From: Sphingobacteriales bacterium
GTDB taxonomy: Bacteria > Bacteroidota > Bacteroidia > Chitinophagales > UBA2359
NCBI GenBank assembly: GCA_016700115.1
Contig: CP064999.1
Location: forward strand, 2,852,001 to 2,916,000
Length of the DNA: 64,000 nucleotides
Direction of reading: 5' to 3'
Positions within the stretch are counted from its first letter, which is position 1. Each line of letters begins with the position of its first letter. Below the pieces are notes generated by a model that saw only the letters and a list, made by a program, of their open reading frames with translations, did not search any database and had not been told where the DNA came from. A program made the translations under genes and the position numbers. Of the stretch, positions 37,538 through 47,344 are shown piece after piece.

Positions 37538-37589
37538 CTTTGCTTTTTGATAGGTAATCTGAATTTCTCAGTTTCTAATTTTTAAAACT

Positions 37590-38774
37590 ATGTCAAAAAA
37601 AATTGCCGGCATCATATTTTCATTCTTGTTCATTTTGATCTGTTGCTTTGGTTGCAACAGTTCTTCAAATTCTTCTGATGGTGAAAATAATGCTCAACGC
37701 CTTCCGAGTAAAGCCGATTTTTTACAAAAAAAATTACCTCAGCTACATCAAACTTTGGAAAAGAAATCAGCCTTAAAACAGTTGGTTAATGATTATGCCT
37801 ATACGGTATTGAATGCAAATCATCTTGTAACTTCCGAACAAATATTAAAGGATATCTTTGTCCAACGGGAAGAAGAATTGATGCCCGAATTGCATGAGTT
37901 TTTTCAAAACCTGAGTGGACAAAATCCGGACTTGTTTAATAGTCAGGAGGGGGAAAAACTGTTGAACGAACTTAAATCCATTGGAATGTCCGGTATTTTT
38001 GCCGAAGGCATGTATGTGTTTCTCGGAACTGCCCCTGTTTTAGAACCTCAGTTAAAAAGTCTTGCTTCAGAGCCTTTCCGTTTATACATTGAATTTAACA
38101 ATGCTGAAACAGAAGCATGGCAAGGCGAATACCCGTATCTGGACTTAACCGGAGAGAAAAAGATGGTGTATATCGGCGAACAACTTCTGTTTAATCATCA
38201 GGAAACGGAATATGCACCAAAAATCAGAGAGTATTTTTATATAGCCTTGACTGTATTGACGGATATCAGAGCTTTGACCGGTCAAACTGAAAACACGTTT
38301 CTCACCGGTGGGGGGTTGTCAACTGATTTTTACCCTTTTGCCACTGATTTGGAACAAATAAAAAGCTATGCTACTGAGTATCCTAATTCAAGATATACAA
38401 AAATCATCCAAAATATTACCAGGAATTTTTCAGATATCTTAGCCAACGGTGAAATACCTCAACCTGTTTATATGGTATGGGTTCAGGATGTAAAGGTTGA
38501 TAAAAATAACGCTCAAAACAACGAGACATTAGGTTGCAGAACAACAGCCGAACAAATTAAAAATGTGTTTTTAAACAAAGGATTAGATATCCCCCACGTA
38601 GTCAATGTTTATCAGAACAACGAAGAAGTCTGCGGTATCGTTTACCGTTTTCATGCCGACAAGTCTAAAGCTGAACAAGCTCTTAAAACCCTGCAAAACA
38701 TCGCCCCTGACATAAAACCATCTCTTAAAAAAGCGGTCATTAACGTACAGGAAAATCGCTGGGATTTAGAGTAA
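37590..38774 (+). CDS. Lipoprotein of unknown function
   Basis: 394 residues with a type II signal: MSKKIAGIIFSFLFILICC, lipobox Cys in FGCNSS at residue 22, followed by Ser/Asn spacer. The mature part is largely helical, with no catalytic motif I recognise. Its last ~90 residues (IPQPVYMVWVQDVKVD... ending INVQENRWDLE) look like a separate alpha/beta unit. Probably an envelope-anchored protein; function unknown. It has its own promoter and terminator. Confidence 0.78.
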   Translation: MSKKIAGIIFSFLFILICCFGCNSSSNSSDGENNAQRLPSKADFLQKKLPQLHQTLEKKSALKQLVNDYAYTVLNANHLVTSEQILKDIFVQREEELMPELHEFFQNLSGQNPDLFNSQEGEKLLNELKSIGMSGIFAEGMYVFLGTAPVLEPQLKSLASEPFRLYIEFNNAETEAWQGEYPYLDLTGEKKMVYIGEQLLFNHQETEYAPKIREYFYIALTVLTDIRALTGQTENTFLTGGGLSTDFYPFATDLEQIKSYATEYPNSRYTKIIQNITRNFSDILANGEIPQPVYMVWVQDVKVDKNNAQNNETLGCRTTAEQIKNVFLNKGLDIPHVVNVYQNNEEVCGIVYRFHADKSKAEQALKTLQNIAPDIKPSLKKAVINVQENRWDLE

Positions 38775-38788
38775 TCTTACTATCCCTA

Positions 38789-38832
38789 AAAAAAAATCCC
38801 CCGTACCATATTCTGGTCGGGGGATTTTTTTA
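38789..38832 (+). terminator. Bidirectional terminator between convergent genes
   Basis: AAAAAATCCCCCG (38791-38803) pairs with CGGGGGATTTTTT (38818-38830); inner ACCA/TGGT extends the stem. Runs of A and T on both sides allow it to stop both the lipoprotein gene and the convergent T9SS gene. Confidence 0.85.
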
Positions 38833-38863
38833 TAAAACTTGTTCCAAAACCCGTATTTACAGT

Positions 38864-41437
38864 TTATTGTTTTACAACTTTAACGGAATAAATCTCATTT
38901 TCAGAATGGTAGCGCAACAGATACAGTCCTGCGGGGTAATCTCTGAGTTCAAAGGAAATGGATTGTGTGCCCGGTTGTACAGACTTAAAGGCCAGCAATC
39001 TTCCAGCAGTGTCGTAGAGTTGTAGTTTTGCACTTGACTCATTATGGTTGTTGACCAATACAGTAATCTCGTTTTTGGTAACAGTTGGCAACACGATAAT
39101 TGGCGTAGTGGTATTAATTCCTTTTCTGTTTAAAAGAACAGTACCTACTATTTGAGTTTGTCCGTCAAAATCCGTTTGGTGGAGGCGGTAATAATTGGCT
39201 CCTTTCAATGGGTTTTTATCGGTAAACTCATAAGATCGGGCTGTAGAACTGTTTCCTGCACCTGCAATAGTGGTTATGGGACTAAAGTTAAGTCCGTCAT
39301 CAGATCGTTCCAAAGTAAAGAATGCGTTATTAACCTCAGAGGAAGTATTCCACCACAATAAATTGGAAGTTTCCAGAGTACGGCCATCAAATTCTGTCAA
39401 AGTGATTGGAAGGGTAGAACAAACAGGTTTTCCAAGAATGCTTCGAACACAACCGTTTGCATCAGTAATATCTATGAGATAGAAGGTGTTGAATGGAAGT
39501 GGTCCGAACAAAAATACCAGGTTATCTTCATCCATAACCCCATTGTAATCACCGGTTATGGTATATGGAGGAGTCCCTCCGGCAACACTGGCATAAACCT
39601 GATAGGTTTCGGGAAGTGTGGTAGTACAATCAACAATTTGTGTAATAAACATATTATCACAAGCAGAATCACAACTTTCGAGTATAATACAAACTTCATC
39701 AGTACCCACACCACATTCACCGGTTACTGTTACAGAATAAACTCCGGTTTCGGTAATGGTCAGTGTGGGTTCTGTACTTCCGTCAGACCACAAATAGCTG
39801 GTTGCATCTTCGTTAAATGCGTTCAAAACAGTGAGGTCTTCAATACAAAGATTTTGATTGCCACCCAGATTAACAGAGATGCCTCCACCAATGGTAATGG
39901 TTATTAAGTCAATGGCTTCGCTGCAATTATTACTAACCGTTACCGAATAGTTACCGCCTGTGCTTGCAGTAATCATAGGTGTTGTTGCTCCTGTACTCCA
40001 TTCATAAGCTAAAGCTCCGGGAGTTGTTGCATCTAAAACAACGGGGGAACAAGTAGTAATATCATCGCCCAATGAAACGGTTAACTCAGGCTCTGTGGTA
40101 AAAGTAATCTCATCGGTTGCTTCACCACATTCAGATGTTACGGTAACCGAATAAGTTCCCGGAGCACTTACTATATATGTAGAACCCGTACTTCCATCCT
40201 GCCATAAATAAGCGGTGGCAGAAGGATAAGCTGCATTTAACTGAATTACATCGCCTGCACAGAATAAACCATCAGGACCTAAGTTTACCTCCGGCAAATC
40301 GGGCTCTAAAATAGTAACAGTAGTAGAAGCACCGGTTTCTGTTAAAGTAATAATAATGGTTTCAAAAGGATCGGGAAATCCGTCAGCCAAAGTTTCAACG
40401 GTAAAACTTGCTGAAGTTTCGCCTGCAGGAATTACTACAACACTTGGCAAAGGAAGATAATCAACCCCAAAAGTTGCAGTGCCTCCATAAGTCAGAGGAA
40501 CACCTGTATCGGATGCCTGTGCTTCATTAATAAACACAGTTACTGTGGCATCAACACATCCTTCTACGGCAGTTGTCGGATCTGAAATAGAGAGATCGGG
40601 CAAAGAAACAAAACTACCGGCTTCGAGAAATACTCCGGAATCCCAACCGCCGTCACCGGCATCAGCTATAGCTAAAATAAAGTGATAAGTTTCGAAAGGC
40701 ACGACTTCTACAGTGGCTGAAAGAACAACAGTAAAACCGTCATATTGAACTGAAATTCCGCCTGCATTGTCCACATAAAACTCAGCATAGTCCAAACTGA
40801 TACAACCACCGGCTGTTCCTGAGGTACCGACCGTACCGTTATTGACCGAGTTTATAGCTACCGGAATATTTGTACCGGGAATAATGGCAACATTGGTATT
40901 GCTGTAATCGGGGCCGGCAGGATTTAAGCCTGTAACAAAAAATGCGAAAACATCATTGTAATTTGAACAAACGAATTCGTTATACTCCTCTGAACCAAAA
41001 ACATAATTAAAAGACAGAATGTCGCCTTCAGGTATTATATCAAACTCTAAAATACAGGCATTAAATGTAGGAAAACCAGCAATATCGGTCAGCATATCAT
41101 AACCCGCTCCAAAATTATCCTGACCGGAGCTGCCGCTTGTATTTGGACCTACAGCAATTGACAAAGGTCCGGTAGCCAGCATGATTCCTGTTTCAATACC
41201 TATATTAGAAGCCAAACCATTGAAAGTGCCATAAGCACCATCGGGGCAATTGAGCGTAATATTACTAACTGATACGCCGCCGCCAGTCAGCATGTTTACC
41301 ATATCTTCCGGAGGAGTGCCGGGAGTAACGATTAACTGAGCCTGTACTGAAGTATAGGACATCATGAAAAAGAATATGGCCAGCAGCCATATTTGAGCAA
41401 AATGCTGACGCGTAAAACTTGTTTTCATAGTCTGCAA
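38864..41437 (-). CDS. T9SS-secreted protein with choice-of-anchor L domain
   Basis: 857 residues; the start may be ATG 41437 or 41428. It has a signal peptide (LLAIFFFMMSYTSVQAQ), then a choice-of-anchor L domain (about 35-275; FGSEEYNEFVCSNYNDVFAFFVTG is its hallmark), a Calx-beta-like domain (about 285-380), several Ig-like repeats with the pattern 'ATAYLWQDGSTGSTYIVSAPGTYSVTVTSEC' broken into ~75-residue units (about 385-600), and a C-terminal T9SS type A sorting domain (about 780-857, with TKNEITVLVNN and SFELRDYPAGLYLLRY). Likely a surface adhesin or extracellular matrix component. Confidence 0.85.
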   Translation of the reverse strand: MQTMKTSFTRQHFAQIWLLAIFFFMMSYTSVQAQLIVTPGTPPEDMVNMLTGGGVSVSNITLNCPDGAYGTFNGLASNIGIETGIMLATGPLSIAVGPNTSGSSGQDNFGAGYDMLTDIAGFPTFNACILEFDIIPEGDILSFNYVFGSEEYNEFVCSNYNDVFAFFVTGLNPAGPDYSNTNVAIIPGTNIPVAINSVNNGTVGTSGTAGGCISLDYAEFYVDNAGGISVQYDGFTVVLSATVEVVPFETYHFILAIADAGDGGWDSGVFLEAGSFVSLPDLSISDPTTAVEGCVDATVTVFINEAQASDTGVPLTYGGTATFGVDYLPLPSVVVIPAGETSASFTVETLADGFPDPFETIIITLTETGASTTVTILEPDLPEVNLGPDGLFCAGDVIQLNAAYPSATAYLWQDGSTGSTYIVSAPGTYSVTVTSECGEATDEITFTTEPELTVSLGDDITTCSPVVLDATTPGALAYEWSTGATTPMITASTGGNYSVTVSNNCSEAIDLITITIGGGISVNLGGNQNLCIEDLTVLNAFNEDATSYLWSDGSTEPTLTITETGVYSVTVTGECGVGTDEVCIILESCDSACDNMFITQIVDCTTTLPETYQVYASVAGGTPPYTITGDYNGVMDEDNLVFLFGPLPFNTFYLIDITDANGCVRSILGKPVCSTLPITLTEFDGRTLETSNLLWWNTSSEVNNAFFTLERSDDGLNFSPITTIAGAGNSSTARSYEFTDKNPLKGANYYRLHQTDFDGQTQIVGTVLLNRKGINTTTPIIVLPTVTKNEITVLVNNHNESSAKLQLYDTAGRLLAFKSVQPGTQSISFELRDYPAGLYLLRYHSENEIYSVKVVKQ

Positions 41438-41621
41438 AATTTTGTGATTAAGTTTTCTTTTACAATTTTAAGACAATTTACCACAAAATTGATTGCACCC
41501 TATATTTAGGCACCTACTTTCTTACATTTTATTTTACCTCATGTAATTTATCGGACAAAAAGCCCGAAATTTTCATTCTAATAATGAAGCTTTTGATATA
41601 ATAAAATTTCTTGTATTACTG

Positions 41622-44360
41622 TTAGAAAATTTTGACCATTTTTTGCTGCAAAATTCCGAGAGAGGTCTCAACTGTTAAAAGGTAAATAGAGGCAGGTAGT
41701 TGGTTTATACTAATTTCCAGAAAGTTATTCCCCGTAGTATAATTAAACTGACTATACCATACAACCCGGCCATTGAAATCATATATTTTAACCGGCGTTG
41801 TACCGGATTCTTTTGCCTGAAAAACAACTTGTATTTTTTCTTTAGCAGGGTTTGGATAGATGTTTAAAGTGTTGACTGCTTCAGAAAAAATTGGATTTTC
41901 GATATTGACAGAATAGGATATTCCTGTTTCTGCCATTGCCAGATTACTCCAACGGTTATCAGTATAATTTGTGAGTGACAAAATTCTGCATTCATGTGCT
42001 GTTGGATTTACCATATATAAGTTCCCATTGCCCATCGTGATTTCAGTTTCATTGCCCCTTTTCCGATACACCCTGACAAAGTCAAAATAAGTTTGGCTGT
42101 TACCGGTTCTTAAGGAAACATACTGACCGGATGTATAAGGAGTTGGATCTGTCCAAGTTGCAGCTTCCTGATTGTTTACATAAAATGAAATTTGTCCTGT
42201 AACTGGACTGTAACTCACTTTGTAATCATACCATTCGTCAGGGTTAAAATTAAAATCTGCGTTGACTTTCAATTCAAAAACATCATCAGTTACTTTGTAA
42301 ATTTGTGCTTTGTTGTCATCCATTCTTGCAAATACAAAATAGGAGTTTCCTCTGTTTTCACCCATTCCTTCAGTTGCAAAAAAATGCAAACCCGATCTTC
42401 GGCTAAAACCATCAGAACCGCTTGTTTTTGCACGCCAATGATACAACCATGTTTCTGTGCTTGCCTGAATTACTTCACTATACAAATTGGTATTATTTAT
42501 TGATTGATTACTTTGATACAAGCTACCGGAACTGATTTGCCAGTTTCCGGAAACTGAGGTCCATTCGGGATGAACAGATGTTGTATTGAAATCATCGTTG
42601 AAGAACCCAAGATGTTGGTTGCTTCTCCATTCGCCTCCCCATGATTGTTGTACCTGATAGAAAGCATCCTTCACCTCAGCCAGACAATTGTCTGTATCTA
42701 AATAAGACACTATGAAATTATCGGAATATTGAGGGGTAAGTGGTTGGATTTTAGTTTGGTGAAAACAGCCATAAAACCATTCCAACTGAAACCCCGGCCG
42801 GATTGTAGCACCATCAGAAGTAAACCGGATGGTCAAAGCGTTTCCTGATGAGCTGAAAGTTCCCGGATTATCTGAACCGGTAAAACTGCCCAACAAAGGG
42901 CTGCTAATATCAGGCCCATCGTAAATGTGAATGTAGTCAAAATTTGCTTCAATATCAAAAGAATTGAACTGAATTGAAACCGGTTCATCCGGATAGGGGG
43001 ATGCTAAGGTAAAAACGCTGTTTTCGTTATTCCTGTAATTGCCAAGAGGACCTCCCGAGTCATAAAAAATACCACTGCTATTAGTGCTGCAATCTGTAAA
43101 TTTTTCTTGCAGCAAATCCCATAATTCATCATATCCATTGTCGTACCCTAAAGCCCAGATTCCTATACCGCCCATTTGTTTGTTGAGGATCATATCATAA
43201 CGGTAGGCGAGACTTTCCTCATCTTCGAACCAACATTGACGGGTTTGTCCTCCTGAAGTATATATAAAGTATGGGGAAAAACTGTGTTGGTCCCATAGAC
43301 GGGTATATGTTCCGAAAAAGTTGTTTTTCAAATAGTTGTAAAGCCGGGCAACACCCGTTTCGACAGTAGAGGAGGGAACAGCGGTCGAATTTGTTTTCCA
43401 GTCATAACCATAGTATGGAACACCCATGAGTAATTTAAAAGCAGAAGCCCCCTGATTGAGATAATAATCAGCGGTTCTGCTGAGGGTGTAAGTTCCCCAT
43501 TGTGTTCCATGATACAGAGGGGAAACCGGTCCTGCCTGAACATCGGCAGAATAATGATAATCATAGCCCATCACAATAAAAGCATCAACCAAAGGATTAA
43601 GCGCAGCAATGTCAAACACATTTGTCCAATCAACAGCATATAATGCCATAGTAATTGATGTGCCGGGGCGATCTTCAGAAAAACGGGTATTCAAATAAGT
43701 TATAAAAGCAGTAAAATTGTTGCGCTGACTTCCGGGGATCCCTTCAAAATCAATATTTACTCCATCTGCATTGCGATAGTTGAGTAAAACGATCAAACTA
43801 TCAGCTAATCTAACCCAGGCGGTTTGGTTTGTCAGAAAAGTTATGTTATTGGTAGTGCCAAAATTGGTTACACATAACTCAACTTTGCTGCCTGCTGCTT
43901 TTGCCAAATTGATAGAATTTGTAGTTTTCCACGAATGAATGTTGTTGTAGCTTCCTGTAGAAGGATTTAACTCATAAGAGAAATAGCTAAAGGTAGAAAT
44001 CAATGAATAATTGTAGTTATTGAACACAGAAGAGCCATGCCAATAAGGATGCCAACCGTATATCTGCCGGTTTAGTGTACAAGTTTCTTCCATTTTTTCA
44101 GATTCTGAAACTTTATTATCTGTGTCTTCCATAGTCTTCATTCCTAACCCTTCATTCATTGCGATATAAAAACTATCGTATTGCTCTTCTGTTTGAAAAT
44201 TTAATTTTTGGTAAAACTCAAGTTGCTTTTGTCTGAAAGAGCTAAATGATTCCTGCGCCTGTGCCGGTAATTTTTCAGGAAAATTAGAGTCTTGAGCTAA
44301 TATTGGATAAGTTGAAAACAAAAGGCACAGTAATCCGGGAAGTAGAGTTAAAAATTTCAT
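41622..44360 (-). CDS. T9SS-secreted GH18-family hydrolase with CUB and lectin-like domains
   Basis: 912 residues with a signal peptide (MKFLTLLPGLLCLLFSTYPILAQ). About 95-420 is a GH18 chitinase-like barrel: YGWHPYWHG, VELCVTNFGT, the catalytic-strand motif DGVNIDFEG (E as acid/base), FIVMGYDYHYS and GIWALGYDNGYDELW. Next a CUB domain (about 425-530), a concanavalin-like lectin or laminin-G-type region (about 590-770, with DYKVSYSPVTGQISFYVNNQ) and a T9SS type A C-terminal domain (LNIYPNPAKEKIQV). Probably hydrolyses chitin- or peptidoglycan-type glycans outside the cell. In the DxxDxDxE motif the middle Asp is Asn, so activity needs checking. Confidence 0.87.
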   Translation of the reverse strand: MKFLTLLPGLLCLLFSTYPILAQDSNFPEKLPAQAQESFSSFRQKQLEFYQKLNFQTEEQYDSFYIAMNEGLGMKTMEDTDNKVSESEKMEETCTLNRQIYGWHPYWHGSSVFNNYNYSLISTFSYFSYELNPSTGSYNNIHSWKTTNSINLAKAAGSKVELCVTNFGTTNNITFLTNQTAWVRLADSLIVLLNYRNADGVNIDFEGIPGSQRNNFTAFITYLNTRFSEDRPGTSITMALYAVDWTNVFDIAALNPLVDAFIVMGYDYHYSADVQAGPVSPLYHGTQWGTYTLSRTADYYLNQGASAFKLLMGVPYYGYDWKTNSTAVPSSTVETGVARLYNYLKNNFFGTYTRLWDQHSFSPYFIYTSGGQTRQCWFEDEESLAYRYDMILNKQMGGIGIWALGYDNGYDELWDLLQEKFTDCSTNSSGIFYDSGGPLGNYRNNENSVFTLASPYPDEPVSIQFNSFDIEANFDYIHIYDGPDISSPLLGSFTGSDNPGTFSSSGNALTIRFTSDGATIRPGFQLEWFYGCFHQTKIQPLTPQYSDNFIVSYLDTDNCLAEVKDAFYQVQQSWGGEWRSNQHLGFFNDDFNTTSVHPEWTSVSGNWQISSGSLYQSNQSINNTNLYSEVIQASTETWLYHWRAKTSGSDGFSRRSGLHFFATEGMGENRGNSYFVFARMDDNKAQIYKVTDDVFELKVNADFNFNPDEWYDYKVSYSPVTGQISFYVNNQEAATWTDPTPYTSGQYVSLRTGNSQTYFDFVRVYRKRGNETEITMGNGNLYMVNPTAHECRILSLTNYTDNRWSNLAMAETGISYSVNIENPIFSEAVNTLNIYPNPAKEKIQVVFQAKESGTTPVKIYDFNGRVVWYSQFNYTTGNNFLEISINQLPASIYLLTVETSLGILQQKMVKIF

Positions 44361-44449
44361 GATGCCAACTTTTTGTATAAGTTAGGATACATACAAACAG
44401 ATTTAGTTTAAACTTGCTAACTGAATCTCTTAGATTTTGCGTAGTTGGG

Positions 44450-44881
44450 TTATTTGGCCTCCAACTTAGGGTATTCTCCTAATTGCTCAAACAGGGAATT
44501 CCAGTCCACAAACGGATAGACTTCGTCCAACTTACCGTCTTTCATCGTGTACCAAACAGCTTCCCGAAACAGAACCTGCTTGTTAGTTGGCTGAATACCA
44601 AACAACTCGCCGGTATGAGTTCCGCTAATCTCTACCCACATGGAAATTTTGTTGCCATCCACCATGATGTCTTTAATCTCGAAATGGAAAGGGTCGAATG
44701 AACTAAGAAAATAAGCAACTTGCGATTTCATAGCCTCTGGTCCATGCTCAAATTGCGGAGCAAATACATTTCTAAAATCAGCACCCCAATATTTATCAGC
44801 CTTGGAAAATTCGCGATTGTTCCAAATTTCCTTAATGTAATCTTTGATAAATTGTTTAACTCTGTCTGCAAGTTGTTCCAT
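44450..44881 (-). CDS. SnoaL-like (NTF2-fold) protein
   Basis: 143 residues, no signal peptide. The pattern 'FIKDYIKEIWNNREFSKADKYWGADF', 'GPEAMKSQVAYFLSSF', 'MWVEISGTHTGELFGIQPTNKQV' and 'KLDEVYPFVDWNSLFEQLG' is typical of the SnoaL/ester-cyclase group. The GTHTGEL...GI.PTNK string is the best marker. Members bind or transform small molecules; the substrate here is unknown. It is followed on the same strand by an acyltransferase-like gene 62 bp upstream. Confidence 0.75.
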   Translation of the reverse strand: MEQLADRVKQFIKDYIKEIWNNREFSKADKYWGADFRNVFAPQFEHGPEAMKSQVAYFLSSFDPFHFEIKDIMVDGNKISMWVEISGTHTGELFGIQPTNKQVLFREAVWYTMKDGKLDEVYPFVDWNSLFEQLGEYPKLEAK

Positions 44882-44943
44882 AGTATTAGTTTGTTTGGTT
44901 TTTCAATATTTATCAATGCGTACCATTCAAATTGTGTACTTTT

Positions 44944-45732
44944 CTAAAACAATCCCTCCCCATTTTCTATGTTTTCTGTTAACTTGCTTATGAAACGTGC
45001 CATTTGAGCCCCGTCAACTACGTCATGATCAAGTAAAACAGTCATGTTCAGCACTTCCCTGATGACAATTGAATCTTCGATAACAATTGGCTTTTTTGTT
45101 ATTCTTCCAATCCCGAAACAAATCGGATGAACAGAAATCGGAATAAACCAACCATTTACATGTCCAATCATCCCTACAGAAGTTATCCCAACATTGCCCA
45201 TATTGTTAAAAGCAAGTTGAGGATGATGAAGCAAATATCGCCAGAAAAAACGTCTGATAAATCCCGGCATCCGGAAATAGAGTTGTTGCAACCTGTTTGA
45301 TTTTTTTTCAAGAACCAGATCATTTTTGGTGAGCGGTTGTTTTCGCGCTTCATTTATTTGATTTGCAATGGATTCGATACTTCGTTCGTTTGCCTTATTG
45401 ATGATCAACGGTATTGGTACTGAATGTCCTTTAATTTCTTTTTCAACTAAAATGGAAACATTGATATCGTTAAACACAATTAGATTTCTTTTCCCTTTCA
45501 GATAAGCCGCTACATTTTCGTATTCTTTAACAGTTATACTTATTGTTTTTACCAGCCATGCGGTAAAGGATATATTTCTGTTTTCCAGTTGATCGGACTT
45601 TATTTTTTCTCTGCTTTTTGTTACATCAATTTCAATCATAGCAGCGATATGATGTTTATTAAGCCCAACTGCACATACATCATTGGTTGCGATCCTAGAA
45701 TCGGGGAATTGTATGGTTTTAGAGTCTGACAT
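44944..45732 (-). CDS. Stand-alone E2-type acyltransferase catalytic domain
   Basis: 262 residues with the catalytic fold of 2-oxoacid dehydrogenase E2 proteins but no lipoyl or E3-binding domain. The C-terminal active-site motif is LDHDVVDGAQMARFISKL (HxxxDG), and earlier segments are 'SFTAWLVKTISITVKEYENVAAYLKG', 'NMGNVGITSVGM' and 'SVHPICFGIGRITKKP'. Related to the chloramphenicol-acetyltransferase fold. Its donor and acceptor are unknown. Stand-alone versions are scattered in Bacteroidota; not a normal pyruvate dehydrogenase E2. Confidence 0.75.
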   Translation of the reverse strand: MSDSKTIQFPDSRIATNDVCAVGLNKHHIAAMIEIDVTKSREKIKSDQLENRNISFTAWLVKTISITVKEYENVAAYLKGKRNLIVFNDINVSILVEKEIKGHSVPIPLIINKANERSIESIANQINEARKQPLTKNDLVLEKKSNRLQQLYFRMPGFIRRFFWRYLLHHPQLAFNNMGNVGITSVGMIGHVNGWFIPISVHPICFGIGRITKKPIVIEDSIVIREVLNMTVLLDHDVVDGAQMARFISKLTENIENGEGLF

Positions 45733-45797
45733 TTACATTCGGCTTTAAAGTTAGAATTCAACTCCAGACCTGAGAACTGAGGCTTTTATCCGGTTAT

Positions 45798-46553
45798 TTA
45801 CATTGGGAACAAATACTCTCCAAACATCATCACTACATGAGCGAAACCATGAGCTATAAATGCGGATTCGAGTCCTTTTTTCCAATACAACCAACCAAAA
45901 ACTAATCCGGCAATAGAGTTTCCTATCAATATATAGATTAAAAGCAAAAGAGAAGGATTTCCGACTTCACTGAAGGCTACTGGGAAATGCCCGACTGCAA
46001 ATAACAAACTTGATAAAATGATACCAATCCAATAGGTAGCATTGATCAGGTTGTTAGTTATTTTGAAAACCAGCCAAACTACTAACGTCATAAAACCAAA
46101 ACGCATCAATATCTCTTCGGTTAATCCACCATATAAGAAACGGGCAAGCGGGGTGATTTCAATTTTTTTCCCCAACTCAATAAACTCCAGTGGTATAGAA
46201 GGACGGAAAACTAACCCGACAAGCACAATTAAAACACCGGCAATCAACCCAAAGAAAACGCCTGATTTTACCTGATCGGCAAATGTTATGCTCGGTGGTT
46301 CTGATTTTAAAAAAGATGAAATTGCCGGAACTGTCAACCCGACTTTTTCAAAAAGTAATACTCCCACAACGACAGCAACAAACAGTAAAACCGTTGGATT
46401 TATCAGGACTAAAAATTTTAAAGTTAACGGTGAGAACTTTTCAATAAGTTCAGGTGGAAGGCTGTCTATTGGGATTTTTACCGTTAAAAGGGTTAATACC
46501 CCAAGAAATCCTAAAATAAATAGAATCAATCCTAATTTGAACTTGTTGCTCAT
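45798..46553 (-). CDS. CPBP family intramembrane glutamic/metalloprotease
   Basis: 251 residues with about seven hydrophobic helices. The CPBP/Abi (CAAX-protease-like) motifs are present: EEILMRFG (motif 1, EExxxR) near residue 147, FAVGHFP (motif 2) near 190 and HGFAHVVMM (motif 3) near the C-terminus. Such proteins cleave membrane substrates; some are linked to bacteriocin immunity. Substrate unknown; no bacteriocin gene next to it. Confidence 0.85.
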   Translation of the reverse strand: MSNKFKLGLILFILGFLGVLTLLTVKIPIDSLPPELIEKFSPLTLKFLVLINPTVLLFVAVVVGVLLFEKVGLTVPAISSFLKSEPPSITFADQVKSGVFFGLIAGVLIVLVGLVFRPSIPLEFIELGKKIEITPLARFLYGGLTEEILMRFGFMTLVVWLVFKITNNLINATYWIGIILSSLLFAVGHFPVAFSEVGNPSLLLLIYILIGNSIAGLVFGWLYWKKGLESAFIAHGFAHVVMMFGEYLFPM

Positions 46554-46609
46554 AGATTCATCATTTTGGGTATTAAAAGTTGATGATTAGAGTTGTTTGT
46601 GAACAAGAT

Positions 46610-47113
46610 TTATAAAAGGTGCCGTACCATTTTTCGAATTGATGCGCCAATTCCGGAGGTGAGTGAATCTAAATACTGAGGTCCGAGAATAGCCACAAGT
46701 TCAGGTGTTAAATCAGGGTGCCGGCTTGCGGTTTTATACATCTGTTTAAAAGCATAATACCGGATTGCCGGGGGCTTTTTAGGGTTTTGCCAAAACTCAA
46801 TACACAGGTCAAACAACCGGCCCTCAAATTCTTCGTCAATGTCAATCGTTAATAGTATTTTCAATAATTCTCTTTGTTGGCTTTCATTTCTTTTCGGCAA
46901 AATTTCGAGTATGGTTTCAACATGTTGAATGATTTCAGGGTCGTTTTTTTTTATTAAATAACCAAGATACCAGGCAGCTTTCCAGGCATAGGGCTGTTTG
47001 TTTGAAATGGTTAATGAGATTAGCTCTTCCTTACTTTCAGGATGGTCTTCGATATAAGACAATGTAGCAGATTTCATGGATGTTGTTAAAACAGATTCCA
47101 ATTTTGTTTCCAT
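46610..47113 (-). CDS. Helical-repeat (HEAT-like) protein
   Basis: 167 residues, helical, with repeated pairs such as KQPYAWKAAWYLGYLIKKND and PPAIRYYAFKQMYKTASRHPDL, as in HEAT-type repeats. No signal peptide or active site. Function unknown; it probably mediates protein contacts. Lies 57 bp downstream of the CPBP gene on the same strand in the opposite order, so a shared unit is possible but not shown. Confidence 0.6.
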   Translation of the reverse strand: METKLESVLTTSMKSATLSYIEDHPESKEELISLTISNKQPYAWKAAWYLGYLIKKNDPEIIQHVETILEILPKRNESQQRELLKILLTIDIDEEFEGRLFDLCIEFWQNPKKPPAIRYYAFKQMYKTASRHPDLTPELVAILGPQYLDSLTSGIGASIRKMVRHLL

Positions 47114-47261
47114 AATTTGGATTGTCTTGAATTTAAGCTGACTATTTCCTGAATACCAGTTTTTTAAGACCTGAAAGCATGTTTTGCCTGCAATATAAAA
47201 GTAAAAAATTACTCAGGATTAATTCTTTGGCTTAATTCCTTTAAAATATAGTAGGGTTAAA

Positions 47262-47305
47262 AAAAAAGAGCGCAGTGAGAAGTTGACCTTCTTACTGTGC
47301 TCTTT
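47262..47305 (-). terminator. Terminator after the TlpA-like gene
   Basis: A 15-bp stem, GAGCGCAGTGAGAAG (47268-47282) with CTTCTTACTGTGCTC (47288-47302) and a 5-nt loop, including two G-T pairs. On the minus strand it is followed by a T-run of 8 or more. Confidence 0.85.
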
Positions 47306-47344
47306 CAAAGAAATTGAAAAGCAAACTTTTTGAGATTGATTTAG

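Noticed and set aside
37590..38774. SusD-like partner of the TonB receptor
   Set aside because: The lipoprotein is divergent from the receptor gene, and has no SusD features.
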